A DNA stretch of 64,000 nt from Diaporthe sp. PMI_573 (taxonomy: Eukaryota; Ascomycota; Sordariomycetes; Diaporthales; Diaporthaceae). The notes under the pieces are model-generated. The model was not told where the DNA came from, did not search any database, and saw nothing but the letters and a program-made list of their open reading frames with translations. Position numbers and translations under genes: made by a program. The first letter of the stretch is position 1. Each line of letters starts with the position of its first letter. Shown piece after piece: positions 11,423-23,208 of the stretch. The stretch spans positions 372,001 through 436,000 of the forward strand of contig JAJTUP010000027.1 of NCBI GenBank assembly GCA_021399435.1, read 5' to 3'.

Positions 11423-13687
11423 GATTGCTGAGGAGATGTTTGGAGTCCTGGTTCATGCACATGTGAGACTCCAGTGTTCAACTAAAGAACATAAATGCGG
11501 GAATCCGTGTGGGAATTTGATGTCTGTATGCCTTGACCTTGACTGAATGGGGAGTACGTCCCGTTGCATATCAAGGCTGAAAGAGATCTGTGAACGTGGC
11601 GCTTGATGACTACTCATGCGCAAAGGGTCCTGTGAGGTCTGAATAGAAGCTGGAAAGAAGGTTTCGTGGTGTGCTCTGAAGAGGCAGACTGAAAGAAGGA
11701 AGAAGTGCTCAACTTACGAGAAGGTCGCAGGAGGAGGGTTGGGCCAATCCGTGATGTGATCTTTTTGCCTGCCGAAGAAGGGCGAAAAGCTGCTGTCTGT
11801 CTGTTCCTTCCAAAGATGAGGCGTGCCCTCCCAAGTGGAAGGAGGCTGCCCAGAGCGAGAGTCCGATGGCGCTAGCGTGAACACGGACCACTTAGAGGTC
11901 TCTTTCCACCGAATCAACTAGAGGAAGTACTTGCCCACGGTATTTGACAGATGTAAGCTGTGGCCGGACTGGTTCTGGTGTGAAGCCGGAGCTGGAGATG
12001 TTGCCACCGGCTTGCAGAGAGTGCAACCCTGTCAAATAGCACGCTCGAGTCTCACTTGTGGTGATTTGCTTCTGGTGGAAACTTCTTGCATGTCGAAGGC
12101 CTTTGGAGGCAGTAAGTTGGTAACGGTGAGAGATCGGGAGAGCAAAGAAGGGAAGGGCAATGAGTGTTGGCAGCTCAGAAAGAAAGTAGTCGAATATCAA
12201 AAGAACGACTTTCTGCTGGTGACACTTGGCAATTTCTTGTCGTGTTGCTTGCTCACTAATCAATGTCTCGAGACCATTGTGAAGACTTGGGACGAGCGAC
12301 GTATGGGACGAATTTCTGTGAACCACCTGGGCAGCTGTGTGCATCGGTACACCTGGTCGCTAGGAGCGGCTTTGAATTCTTGTCCCCTCAAAAGAAAGAA
12401 TTTTGTTCACAGGCACAGTTGTGTTGCAGTTCTTGAATCATGAGATTAAATCATAATCATCATCCTGTAGTAGTCACTGGGGCATCTTGTACTCAAATTT
12501 TCTCATAGCATTATATATATATTGAAATGACAAAAGCATTACTCCCGAGGTCAGAGACTATCTGTGATGCCCCATGGGGAGAAGACAGGCATTGTGCAAA
12601 GCTGGGGGTTTTCGAGAAAGCTGTACTCTTTTGTATGATCCAATTGCATGGTTTGATCGTTCAGGTTTGTCGAGTCAGCAAATGCTTGGAATTGGAAACC
12701 TTGGAAGAAACTACGGCAATAGGAAACGGGATTCGCTTGCTCGCCTCGTCATCCAGCGCCAGCTGTATAAGTATCTCATCAATAAGGTAACATCGTTGGG
12801 AGAAGCTCAGCATTAGAGCAAGGTTGACGACATTAGATATAACAAGTACTTCATGCGAATTGATACCGAGGAATGTCTGTCTTAAAACCCCAAAATCTCA
12901 GATGAGATGCATTGATGAGCCAACTGGAGAACCAGCAACAGGCGGGAGACCTCTGCTGTGGGACCCTCAAGGTCATCGTGTACTCGCCAAAGAATATTGT
13001 AAATTATTGGGGTGGGGGGAGGGGGAGAAAGGGAGTCGCAAGAGGCCGAGGGAAGGACGTTCTGACTGTGATGAAAATTGTTGCCTCCCCAGAAATGGAA
13101 GAAATTGGAGACGCGAAGATGAATGCCTGCAACCATGAACTGTTAGCATTGTGTTCTGCTGGGTCATGAAGCGCTTGTGAGAAGCACCGCGAGGACCAGA
13201 GGTTGGAAGACGGAGATACCGGATATACAGGATTCCTCTCAGGGCAGCCATCGCGCCGTGTCCACTCACACCAGACAGGCTCAGGGGCAGGTGCAACAGG
13301 GTTGAGTGCGGGGGAATCGCCGAGAGGCCTCGGAAGCTGGGCGATGATGTCGTGCTCCCCAACTCCCGGGCAGCCTTCCCAGGGTGGAGTAGATGTGCAC
13401 AGTCCCGAGGTAAAGTGCTCTTTGTGCTGTCTCTGATAATTAGCGCAGCTTCAGCCAGACTGTCGTGTCGAGTCGGTGAACCCTTCCCGCCAAGGTCTTC
13501 TTTTCTCTGCTCTTCTCTCCTACGTCCTACGGAATCTGCCCTGTTGCGCCTTTCCCTCCCGCCGTCGAGCCCCATTTGTGCCTACGTTATCCCACGAGCG
13601 AGATTGTCCCGCCAAAAAAGACCAGGAGTCGCCCAGCACCAAAAAAGCGTATAGCACCTCCGTCCCTAGATAGAAGCCCGAGCCAAG
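11423..13687. other. Intergenic between divergent genes
   Basis: Divergent promoter region of the AlkB-like gene (minus) and the acyl-CoA synthetase (plus). Frames of up to about 170 codons occur on both strands but have no domain-like sequence. G-rich run near 13012-13026. Nothing else supported. Confidence 0.45.
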
Positions 13688-15813
13688 ATGGTTTTCGAAC
13701 CGCCGAGCTGGGTGCCAGAGCTGCCCTTCGGTAAGTGGGAATCATGCTTCGGGCAGAGGACAGAACGACGAACCCTCTGACAGCCCCCAGACCCTCCCGA
13801 CAGCATCCCAATAGCGGAGTTCATGACATCCGACAAATATGCCCGCTACCCGCTCGCCAAAAGCAGGAATCCATTCACGTGCGGCCTGACCGGAAAGACG
13901 TTTGACTGGAACTCGTTCATTGAGCGGCAGGACTGTCTCGCCCGGGCTATCGGAAAGCGGCTCGGGTGGCTTCCGAATGAAGAGACTGAGTGGGACAAAG
14001 TAGCCTGCATGTTCTCGGTTAACACGGTAGGCTCGTTGCCCCCCGCTGTCTTGTGTAGCCTTGGATCAAGATAGCTGACGTCTTCTAACCACAGATTGAT
14101 TACTGTAGGTGGAGGTCCCCGAGTCTGGCCCCGGACATCGCGGTAGAGTTCAGCCACTAAACTAACACGCGTACCGAATCAAAAGTAACGATTGCATGGG
14201 CGATACATCGACTCAATGGAATCGTCACCCCCGCAAACGCAGCCTATTCGGCTCCCGAATTGACCCATCAACTCAAATCATCGGGCGCAAAGGCACTCTT
14301 TGTCGGCGGGCCCCAGCTACAGGTCGGGCTCGAGGCAGCAAAGGCTGCAGGCATCTCGAAAGACAAGATATGGCTGATGGGGATGCCGGGCTTCGAAAAG
14401 GCCGATGGCCTTGTGACGGTCGAAGACCTGATCGCAGAGGGCGCCAAGCTGGCCCCACTCGCCGCGCTGCAGTGGAAGAAGGGCCAGGGAGAGCGGCAGG
14501 CGGCGTTCTTGTCCTACTCCAGCGGGACCTCGGGGCTGCCTAAGGCTGTCATGGTCTCGCATCGAAATGTCATCGCGAACGCGATGCAGCATGTCGCCTA
14601 CGAATCTGTCTCCAGGAAGAATCTCGGCATTTCCACCCAGACTGTCCTGGGCCTCCTTCCGCTAAGCCATATCTACGCCCTGGTCGTCATCGCACATAAT
14701 TGCACCTACCGAGGCGATGAGGTTGTGGTATTGCCAAAGTTTGAGATGCCGACATATCTGTTGGCCATTGAGAGGTTCAAGATCAACCATCTCTTTTTGG
14801 TAGGGCGCAGGAATCACCTCTTCAAGTGCACGCACACTGTGTCGGCCCGCTGACACGACAACATCACTAGGTTCCGCCAATTGTGATACGCATGACCAGG
14901 GTGCCGGAAGAATGCAAAAAGTACAATCTCGACAGCGTCAGGGTCGTTTTCTCCGGCGCAGCGCCGTTAGGAGAAGAGACAATCCTGGACATGAACAAAT
15001 TATGGCCCAAGTGGCGCGTGGCTCAAGGCTACGGTAAGTGGTCCCGGCCGGGGCTGCGTTTGGCTCGGCAACTGACCCATGCTTCTAGGTATGACCGAGA
15101 CCGCGACGATTGTCACGTCAAACAGTGAAGACGATATTCTTAACAAGTCCTCCGGCTCCCTCCTCCCAGCCACAAGAGCCAAGATCTTTGGTCTAGACGG
15201 CACAGAAGTCAAGGGCTACGACACGCCTGGGGAGCTCTGGGTACAGTCTCCTTCAGCAACACTTGGTTACCTCAACAACCAGAAAGCGACGACCGAGACT
15301 TTTGTGTTCGACGAGGACGGGAGATGGGTGCGCACAGGTGACGAAGCGGTCGTGACGCTGGCGCCATCTGGAAACGAGCACATTGTGATTGTTGACAGAA
15401 TCAAGGAGTTGATCAAGGTGAAAGGTATATGTTGTCCCCTTTGGGCTACATGACTCGGAGACTGATCAAGTTCTTCACCAGGCCATCAGGTCGCCCCGGC
15501 AGAATTGGAGGCCCATCTGTTGTCACATCCGGCCGTAGCCGACTGTGCTGTCATCCAAATTCCGGACGACTCCGCTGGCGAGGTCCCGAAAGCGTTTGTT
15601 GTGAAGTCGCCGGCTGTTGCCAACAAGCCTGAAGATGAGGTCGTGAAGGCCATTTTGAAGCATGTGGAGGAGCACAAGGCACCGTACAAGTGGATCAAGG
15701 GCGGCATCGAATTTCTTGAAGTGGTTCCAAAGAGCCCCAGTGGCAAGATCTTGCGCAGACTGCTGAGGGACCAGGAAAAGACATCGAGGACCAAGAAAGG
15801 TGCCAAGCTCTAA
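13688..15813 (+). CDS. 4-coumarate:CoA ligase-like acyl-CoA synthetase, peroxisomal
   Basis: Seven exons (13688-13730, 13791-14026, 14095-14104, 14186-14799, 14871-15033, 15089-15424, 15482-15813) close to 577 residues. ANL-superfamily motifs appear in order: the phosphate loop SYSSGTSGLPKAVMVSH, LPLSHIYAL, the GYGMTET adenine-binding motif, GELWVQSPSATLGY, the ribose-binding RTGDE, the DRIKELIKVKGHQVAPAELE hinge, and the catalytic lysine in KSPSGKILRR. The enzyme activates a carboxylic acid through an acyl-AMP and then forms the CoA thioester. The C-terminus AKL is a PTS1 peroxisomal signal, as in fungal 4CL-like enzymes of fatty-acid, jasmonate-like or secondary metabolism. The 10-nt third exon is needed to join NTIDYLTIAWAIHRLNG. 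Substrate cannot be told. Confidence 0.9.
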
Positions 15814-17251
15814 GCCACCAACAAATGGCTCCTTTGGCGCTGTCCACAGCTTTGTGCTGCATTCTTGTGCGTTTTCGTGCCCAGGGAGACATCTGGTACC
15901 GGGTAGCTATGAACATGAGAAGCTCAATTGATATAGGCTGGAGTTAAATCCACAGAGTGGGCAAGAGCTGGATATCATTCGCTGGCGGTGCAACCACATC
16001 CTCGAGGGTGTGTCAATGTCAGAAGCGAATCACGCGCTGCGAAACTCTGATAGGTTTCCCGATCGGGTAATCGTGTCAGCAGTGTGTCTGCCGGTACAAC
16101 AAAGTGCACAAGCAGGGTCCAAATGTTGGCCTTCCAAATTGCCGTCTTCAGACTTTCCTCCACGTGTTGGCCTGCTTGGGGTGCCGGGAGTGCTGGACTT
16201 CCCTCAGCCCGGGTTCTGTCCATACTTGGCACATGAGCATCTACTGAGCAGATTGCTGCAGGCAGGCAAGCCTTATAGATATTTCCCTTGTGCCCAGGTC
16301 CATAGCGTGCCGGGAGAGGATCTGCAGTGGCTTGCTTATTTGCCGTAGACAAGCTTCTAGCGGTTAATCTCACACATTCGGCCTTGTGAAACATGTAACC
16401 CTCCAGTGTGATCGACAGGTACAAAGCTGTTTTGGCCCTGACTAGGAAGCAGGTGAGAGTGCAGCCTCCCAGTTTGTTTTTGTCCAATTCCACCTCCTTG
16501 TTCAGAAGAGAAAGAAGCTTACATTTAAGGTCAACTCATCTCAATCTTGGCCCGGGTCCGATCTCTCAAACCGTCATTCCTGCTGCAGTTAGGTTGACAG
16601 GAGGAGTTGGCGTCGAACCAGACTCCAAAACAAACCCCTCCTGCAAGGGGTACATGGGTACATGGGTTGTTGGGTACATGGGTACACACGAGTTTGGCCA
16701 CACAGCCAAAGCACAGGTGAGTGAGTTCCAAAACAGCCGCCAAGAAACGCTGGCACACGCCGAGTGGCAGGTTCAGGAGCGATCCCTCGAGCCCTTGTAA
16801 CACCAAAATGGAGCCTCAACGACACCGTCCCAACTTCTCCAACCCAACTTCTCATACACAAGCGGTCTGATGATGGGCTTTCTCCGGGGGCGGGCACCAC
16901 GAAAACAGACGCTGCACAGCCAGCCAGCGTCTCCTGTACGCACAACACCACAACAGCCCTGGACCAAGCCTGGAACGCCAAGAGCCATGGGTCGTCCAAA
17001 GACACGGAAGCCATGAGAGCACAGGTGCTGCTTGGGTTCTTCACCTCAAGGCTTCTTTCTCTTAATTGCAAGTGCCTGCATGTTCCCGCTGTTCAAGATT
17101 TGTCTTGTCTTTTGCTTGTTCAATCTTGTCGTTGGGAACAAACTGGGTTTTCGCCTTCGATTCCGAGTCCGTTTCTATTCCTCTCCTCCCCCCTCCACTT
17201 CTCTTCTTAAACCCCATTTTTAATTGCCTGTGGACTGGTATCCTCAGCAGA
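15814..17251. other. Intergenic with small direct repeats
   Basis: No gene recognised. Near 16650-16690 a gggtacatgg word recurs three times. Pyrimidine-rich tracts (cctctcctcccccctcc, about 17180) just before the next ATG resemble a fungal CT-rich promoter. Confidence 0.45.
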
Positions 17252-18456
17252 ATGTTGACCATTCGTTTTGCTCTCGTGGCCCTCCTCACCATCTTCGGTG
17301 AGGTTCAGGCTGTGCCACAGGCCCGTGGAAGGAAAGGAGGCAGCCGGAACGGCGGCGGCGGCAACACCCAGCAGGCTCAGCAGACGCCTCAGCAGCAGGC
17401 AGCTGCCATCCCCCAGGGCATCTCCCAGGCGACAGATGGCTCCATGATCTTGGACATGACTGCCACAGTCAAGTAAGAAAACTGCCGGATTCTATGGTCT
17501 CATTCGAGAACGGGCTAACAACATACCCTAGCGGCCTCGACCTCCGGTTCAAGATCTCCGCTCCGGCGGACCAGTTCACGACCGCCTCCGGAGTTCCAGG
17601 AGCTGCCGCACAGCCCGGTGCGCAGGGGCCCAACGGCATCAACGTCCTCCTCCATGGCGACGGTGGCCAGTCCTTCTTCGATTTCCCCAACCAAGCAGTC
17701 CAGCAGGGGCTCATGGGAGTCGTCGTTCTCGCTCCCTCTGGTATGTCACCTCTGCCTCCCCACCACGTCATGCAACCCAGGCTCACAATCCGCTCAGAGA
17801 ACCTCCTTTGGGGCCAGTCCCAGGGCCAACCTCAAGGCCTTTCGCGTGTGGACGGCGCCGCCCACTCCCAGGCAGTCAACGATCTGATGCAGCAGGTGCT
17901 CCCGCAGATGGTGGCGTTCAACTCGTCCAATGTCTTCATGACAGGCGTGTCCGGCGGCTCCCTCACGCTCTCGGGCTTCTTCGTGCCCGCTCACATGGCC
18001 AACTTCGCCGGCACCGGTGTCCTCCTTATGTGCGGCGCTCTTGCGCCCCAGGTCGACTTCAACAACTCCGCCGCCGTCGCCTCCACGACCAAGATCCACT
18101 TCCAGAGCACGCAGCAGGAGCTCACCAGCCTGCAGGGCGCCATCCCGGAGGCCATCACCGCCTATGAGCAGCTCGCCACGGGAGCCGGGCTCAACGCCCA
18201 GCAGGTCGGCGCCTTGCAGACCGTCGACAACACCCCCAACGGTGGACACTGCGAGTTCGACGAGCAAGGCTTTTCCAGCGGCATCCAGCTCATCTCCGAC
18301 AACTTCGCGAGCATCATGCAGGGCGGTAACGGCGCAGTCCAGGGAATCAACGCCCAGACCGTGCTCACTCCCGTGGTCGGCAATGAGAACGTACAGTTTG
18401 CTGCTGCCAATGGCAACAACAAGAGGCAGCAGGGCCTGTACTGGATCGGGGCTTAG
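17252..18456 (+). CDS. Secreted serine-hydrolase-like protein (fungal 'cyclin-like F-box' annotation group)
   Basis: Three exons (17252-17472, 17532-17740, 17798-18456) close to 362 residues. A clear signal peptide (MLTIRFALVALLTIFGEVQA) is followed by a Gly/Gln-rich low-complexity spacer. The body has an alpha/beta-hydrolase-like pattern: an HGDGG oxyanion-type loop (NVLLHGDGGQSFFDF), a nucleophile elbow GVSGGSLTLSG (GxSxG) and a late His in NTPNGGHCEF. This matches secreted fungal proteins often carried under the misleading name 'cyclin-like F-box'; nothing here resembles a cyclin or F-box. It is probably extracellular, with esterase-type chemistry inferred only from motif order. The second intron (57 nt) keeps the frame open if retained. 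Confidence 0.7.
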
Positions 18457-18825
18457 GTTATCGTCGCGGGATCAAAGGATGTCTTGGTGAAAAGGGACGG
18501 GCCGCAGTAGACTTCGGGGTGGAGGCTTATTATTGGCGACAGATTGAAATAGTTGAACGTCGCGCAGCCTATCTGCTCACGGCCACGAGTACTGAGGGTT
18601 CCTGGGTTGTAAAATTGCACATGATTCGTGCCCACTCCAATTTAGGACTGTACTCGGCCTCCCTTCTCCTCATGTCTGTGAGAGCTCTTTTTGTTGTCAT
18701 CGATCATGCAAAAGTCGTGAAAGGTCCGTCATTTCTTCCTCGTCACACTTCATACACCGGCTTCTACTTCCCGGCCTCTGGTTTTTGGTCCCTTCATATA
18801 GTGGTAAACGCTTAAACACCCAGCG

Positions 18826-18850
18826 TTTTTTTTTTTTTTTAAAAAAAAAA
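18826..18850. repeat. T15-A10 tract
   Basis: Fifteen T followed directly by ten A. It is a perfect palindrome over its inner 20 bases and a candidate nucleosome-excluding or terminator-like element. Confidence 0.9.
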
Positions 18851-18890
18851 CAATGCCGATCACAGTAGGTTTAGAATACGATTGTGGAGA

Positions 18891-19400
18891 CTAGTATGAA
18901 CAGGGCGAGGAGGCAGATATACCCGTGGATGTTGGTGCCGGTGATGATGTGGCCCCCGATATTGTGGTAGCCGCCGAACTGCTCGTCGTCGATACAGGCG
19001 TTGCTCTCAGCTCGTTCAGGCTTGCATCCAGCGTAATCAACTCTGCGAAATATTCGGAGCGGATCGCTGAAGAAAACCATGGCGTCCGGGATGTGTCCTC
19101 CAGGTCTGCGTAAAGAAGGCTGGTCGCATTACCGGTTACGGAGTCCACGGAGGCCGTAGATGCTACCGATGCCGTAATCTCGCTAAGCGCCGCGGCAGAG
19201 AAGTGCATAGATATCAGAGACGGTGCTGAGACGTGGAGGAAGTATGTGGGCAGGGTAGAGGTGAAAGTGATACTATTGTATAAGACCTTGGCCCCCGATG
19301 TTGATATGCCTGGGCTGGGCAAGTTGTATACTGTCGTCAGTTTGAGAGTGCTATGTGCCGTCAGCCAAGATGTCAGGATTGTAGTGGTCGCTTGTGTCAT
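18891..19400 (-). pseudogene. Ser/Thr-rich cell-surface-like protein, possibly frameshifted before its GPI tail
   Basis: A minus-strand frame of 169 residues from the ATG at 19400 is rich in Ser, Thr and Ala and ends in a typical O-glycosylated spacer (TTISGATSSPAPTSTG) followed by a stop. In another frame of the same DNA a hydrophobic tail, GYICLLALFILVSTIVF, ends at 18871. A Ser/Thr stalk plus hydrophobic tail is the normal end of a fungal GPI-anchored protein, so one base shift near 18910-18930 would restore it. A splice acceptor-like cttag lies just upstream (about 19438), so 5' exons with a signal peptide may exist but were not found. Family unknown. Confidence 0.35.
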
Positions 19401-21096
19401 AGCAAGTGAAATGGCATCACAAAAGTTGAGGTACTAAGACAGCAAATTGTCCATATATTTATTGCCTTCCCGACATTTTAGTTGTATCCTCGTATTATTG
19501 ACTTCTTCTCAGCCTGCTGTTTGGTGGACAGATATGAAGCTGCAGTGTTGCCTGCATCCAAACTGCGGCTGGTTTATTGCATGGAGACATCTCCATGTAG
19601 GTCTTTCTGCAACAAATAACCCGGCACACAAGCGGGCACGTGCATCTTCGTGTACACACCAGGTGTACAGATTTTAGATCTTGCAGGCGATCTCCGCATG
19701 CTTTTGAGGTTACCAAGAGGATGAGGGCTGGTGCGGGTGTACTGTGCAATTATCAGACCAATGTCTGTCACGAGAGGGGGGGGGGATTGTCGTCTTCAAC
19801 TAACCCTGACCCTGGCTCGCTCCAGACTTGACTGCAGGGCGATGCGGTGAGCACTGGCAGGGTGCTCTTCTCACCTTGGACATTGGCAAAAAGAGGTTTC
19901 ATCCTGCTCCACTGATGCAGTGGAGCAGACCGTTCAGCCTTCGGCCCAGACACGAGGGTGCCAATGCAGGAGGCAACGTTGAAGTGACGCAGTTTGGTCA
20001 TTGTACGGCCTTGACCCATTCGCTCGACCAGTACCGCGGGCGATGCCCAGGGGAATGGCAACACTTGGTCGGGCCGGGATCAGCGCTCCTGTCAAAGGAA
20101 CGACCCATTCTCGGCAACTGGGGACATGGGTCCAGTCACCCGTGCGTATCAAGACAATCTTGATTACAGCGGATCGTCCTCCGAGCAACGGCCCGACGAA
20201 CAACGCCTCCGATGGGCTCGATTACACAGTACTGTGGCACACTAGATGCTTCTGGAGAAGGGATGGGACATCCAAGTACCTCTTTCTGTTTCTCTGCTCT
20301 GACCACCGAGGGCATGCGGCTAACAGTACAGAGGTTCGAGCGGGATTTGCAATCCACACTCATCTCACCTCGCCTTCACAGAGGACGCGGCCCGTTCTTC
20401 TCCTTTTCAGCCGTGCGCGCAGGACGATAGAAGTCTCGCAGCTCCATGAAAAATTGCTTTGACGACATCTCCCACGCTTATTCAAGCGAGTCAGTTGCAC
20501 TCCGCGTGGTCATCACTCTGTAAGCGAGCGTTGACGGCTGTCCCCTTTGGTTTGTGGGGACGGCATTCTCCCCCTGAACCTGGGTTGTTTCCCACACTGT
20601 TCAGGGGTCCTGTCCCCGGAAGGGGGAGGGGGGGTTTAAAACTACTGCGTATTGTTCTGTCGAGAGAAACTTGAAGCCCCAGAAGACGATGCCCGTTGCT
20701 GCTCCAGGCCCTTACAGTCGCTACACAGTAAGGACATACTCGAGCCTTTCCAAAAACTGCAAATCCTCCGTTGAGCTCTTGGGCGCTGCCGTGATGACAC
20801 CCCCCAGAGAACACGCAAGGCACCTTGTTAATAACATGGATCCAAGTGGATGATACTGTTAGGCCCCTTTTATTACAATACTACAGTACCTGTCTGTGCC
20901 GTCAAAACCGTCGCTTATGGGGAGTCAGGGCAGGAGCCAGCAAGCCGGTAAATGTGTCGCGCTTCCAGTGCAGCGTCCGGCTGGACGTGTCTCCAGTCCT
21001 CTCAACCACATTCCAGAACCAGAGTGATTCGACTCTGAGGATGTCTGTAAAACACCGTCTGCCTTATCCTGCTTAACCGTCCGGAGGCGAACGAAG

Positions 21097-22815
21097 ATGG
21101 ACGATGCGATTTCCACCGACTCGATAGCGCCGTTACCAGCACTGTATCGGCGGTGTCATGCCGCGATGCTCGTCCTCGGGATGCTCTCCCTCGTGACGAC
21201 CAGCCTTCTCTTTTTTCACATCACATACCGGCTTATTCTCTGGAAAATCAACGATGCTCGGCCACCCCAGGGAACCCAGCCTCACCACCAAGCCACGAAC
21301 TCGACCAGTGCGGCACAAGTCGACTTGAGTCTTGGGCTGTCCGAAGCCCAGTACTTCCAGACGAGACAGAAGCAACCTGCCAGTGAGGCTGCGGCAACAG
21401 TATCGACACAAGCACCAGTATCCCTTGACCCTCTCACAAGGAGAGACACAGGACAGACTGTGGTATCACGACGCCAAAAGCCGCCCAATCCCCTCATGCT
21501 GCTAATCTACAACCTTCTGTTCTCGGACATATGCCTTTCTGCAGCCTACGTGAATAATGCAGTCTGGCTCCACCGGGATATGATAGAAGTTGGATCTGCA
21601 ACCTGCCACGCCCAGGGCTGGATTGTTAGCTTCGGCTGTCTAGCTACCAGTGGGTTCCTCTTCACCATCTCCATCTTCAGCTATCTCGGCATTATCCGCG
21701 GCCGCAAACCGACTACTTTGGTGGTCGTCAGTGCGTGCGCGGCCGTCTGGGTCCTTTCCATATTCCTTGCGAGCCTTGGACTGTTTTTCGTCGACATCGA
21801 CAAATTCTACAAGAGACAAGTTCTCTGGGTGAGTGCCTCCAAGACATGCTCGATATTTACCACCCGTCCTCCGCTGACATTGATTGCTGTAGTGCTGGGT
21901 TAGTGAGGAGCATCGACTTTGGAGGCTCTCTATTTATGTCTGGGGATTTACGGCCATGTCCGGGACTTGTTTTCTCTACTCCATTATATTCTACCGCCTC
22001 TGGCGCGAAAATCGATCATCACGGTTCATGCCTCGCCGCCCCGATTCGGTCACCTCAAGCTCCCGGGCCCGGGCAGATGACAGTACGCCGTTGCGCCCAT
22101 CAGGTCACCATCCTGCATTCCTTGTGTATCCCTGTATATACACATTCACCGGGACGCCACTCATCCTAGGGTCTCTGATTCCGACTCTCGAAAGGATCCC
22201 GCTATTTATGTAAGCAGCTTTTGGATACGATCTTTGCCCCTTCCAGAACAAACATACCCCATCTTTAGCCTATACAGCAAAGACTTTATGGGCTGCAGGT
22301 TTTAAAACAGGCTATGGCCACCTTGTGGCTCACTTCTCACCGTATCAGCATGAAGCTATTTCTTTGGTTCTTTGACAGCTGACTCTGAATGCTGTAGGGG
22401 TACTGCTGGTGCCGTGCTCGCGGCCACTGGCCTCCTCGACTCCATCCTCTGGTCTTATATCATCGTTTTCAGCGACAAGGCAGACATGCGCAACACGGGT
22501 CTTGACCAGTTTACCTTCATGAGGACGCCAGAAGGACGCAACCTCGGCAATATTGTGTATGTGCAGGGAGGCCAGGACAAATGGAAGAGGCAGTCGTGGC
22601 ATTCGAAGAAGGACAAGGGCTGGTGGAGACTAGGCGATCGCAACAGCAGCCAACCGTCGCTCCCTTCACAACAACCCCAGTCTGAAGGAGGGATTCAAAT
22701 GGATATTGTGACAACGGTCGTGGTGGATGACTCGAGCGTGGAACCGTCCGGTCGACAGTCTAGAGACAGGGGCTATTCCACGGATATCTCCTCGATCCCG
22801 TCTCAGATCAAGTAA
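21097..22815 (+). CDS. Fungal seven-transmembrane receptor (GPCR-like)
   Basis: Three exons (21097-21828, 21893-22209, 22398-22815) close to 488 residues. Hydrophobic segments: TM1 about 22-45, TM2 131-157, TM3 171-200, TM4 205-230, TM5 in LSIYVWGFTAMSGTCFLYS, TM6 in AFLVYPCIYTFTGTPLILG, TM7 in GTAGAVLAATGLLDSILWS. Cys170 before TM3 and the Cys opening exon 2 may form the usual extracellular disulfide. The order and the Trp-rich TM7 fit fungal Git3/cAMP-receptor-like GPCRs, plasma-membrane sensors acting through heterotrimeric G proteins. Odd: the first intracellular loop is about 80 residues, Gln/Ser/Thr-rich, where most family members have a short one. The Ser-rich C-tail could be phosphorylated. 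Its second intron is a copy of a kinase intron. The ligand is unknown. Confidence 0.75.
22210..22397 (+). repeat. Introner-like element candidate, family 1, copy A
   Basis: This 188-nt intron (GTAAGC..TGTAG) aligns end to end with the 187-nt intron of kinase 1 at 37059-37245 (minus strand), about 85% identical by eye. Exact shared blocks include taccccatctttagcctat, gggctgcaggttttt/aa, ccaccttgtggct and the 3' end ctgactctgaatgctgtag. Most differences are transitions. The flanking exons (7TM receptor, kinase) are unrelated, so only the intron is shared. A short hairpin (ccac-ctt-gtgg) lies in the middle. Confidence 0.85.
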
Positions 22816-23208
22816 CTCGATACATTTGGTCAGTCTGTATACTTCAGGTCATCAATTCCTGCCCGAGTCGTCTGACCGCTCTTCGTTTTCGCCTGCTCCT
22901 GGTGCCCAGCTTCGCGACGGACTGATCTTTGAACCGAGATGTTTGCTGTTCAAGTATGCTTGTTGTAATTCAGCAATCCCTGGGCGATTTATACCACCAC
23001 ATGCGATATAGGTCAACGGGTCAAGTTCGAAGCGGGAATGATTTGTATTTTGCGACTGCTCCTGATCCGTACGTGGAATCGACCCATCGAAAGGTAAATG
23101 TACGGAGACAATGCACGACAGATCATACGTGAGCAGGGATGACATCTGCCTCCAGTACAGGTCGCTTGCTTTGTTCAAAAGTGTGCGATTAGTACTCGTA
23201 GTAACTAT
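22816..23208. other. Short intergenic between convergent genes
   Basis: 3' regions of the 7TM receptor (plus) and the alpha/beta hydrolase (minus); no gene seen. Confidence 0.45.

Larger units (their letters stand above)
18457..21096. other. Gene-poor intergenic stretch
   Basis: Apart from the Ser/Thr-rich frame at 18891-19400 and the T15A10 tract, I see no supportable gene. Homopolymer G runs occur near 19776 and 20628. It probably contains the promoter of the 7TM receptor at its right end. Confidence 0.4.

Noticed and set aside
11931..12443. Plus-strand frame of 170 codons
   Set aside because: No domain and lies in the divergent promoter region; composition looks non-coding.
19495..20462. 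Several 80-150-codon frames on both strands
   Set aside because: Overlapping frames with no recognisable sequence; treated as intergenic.
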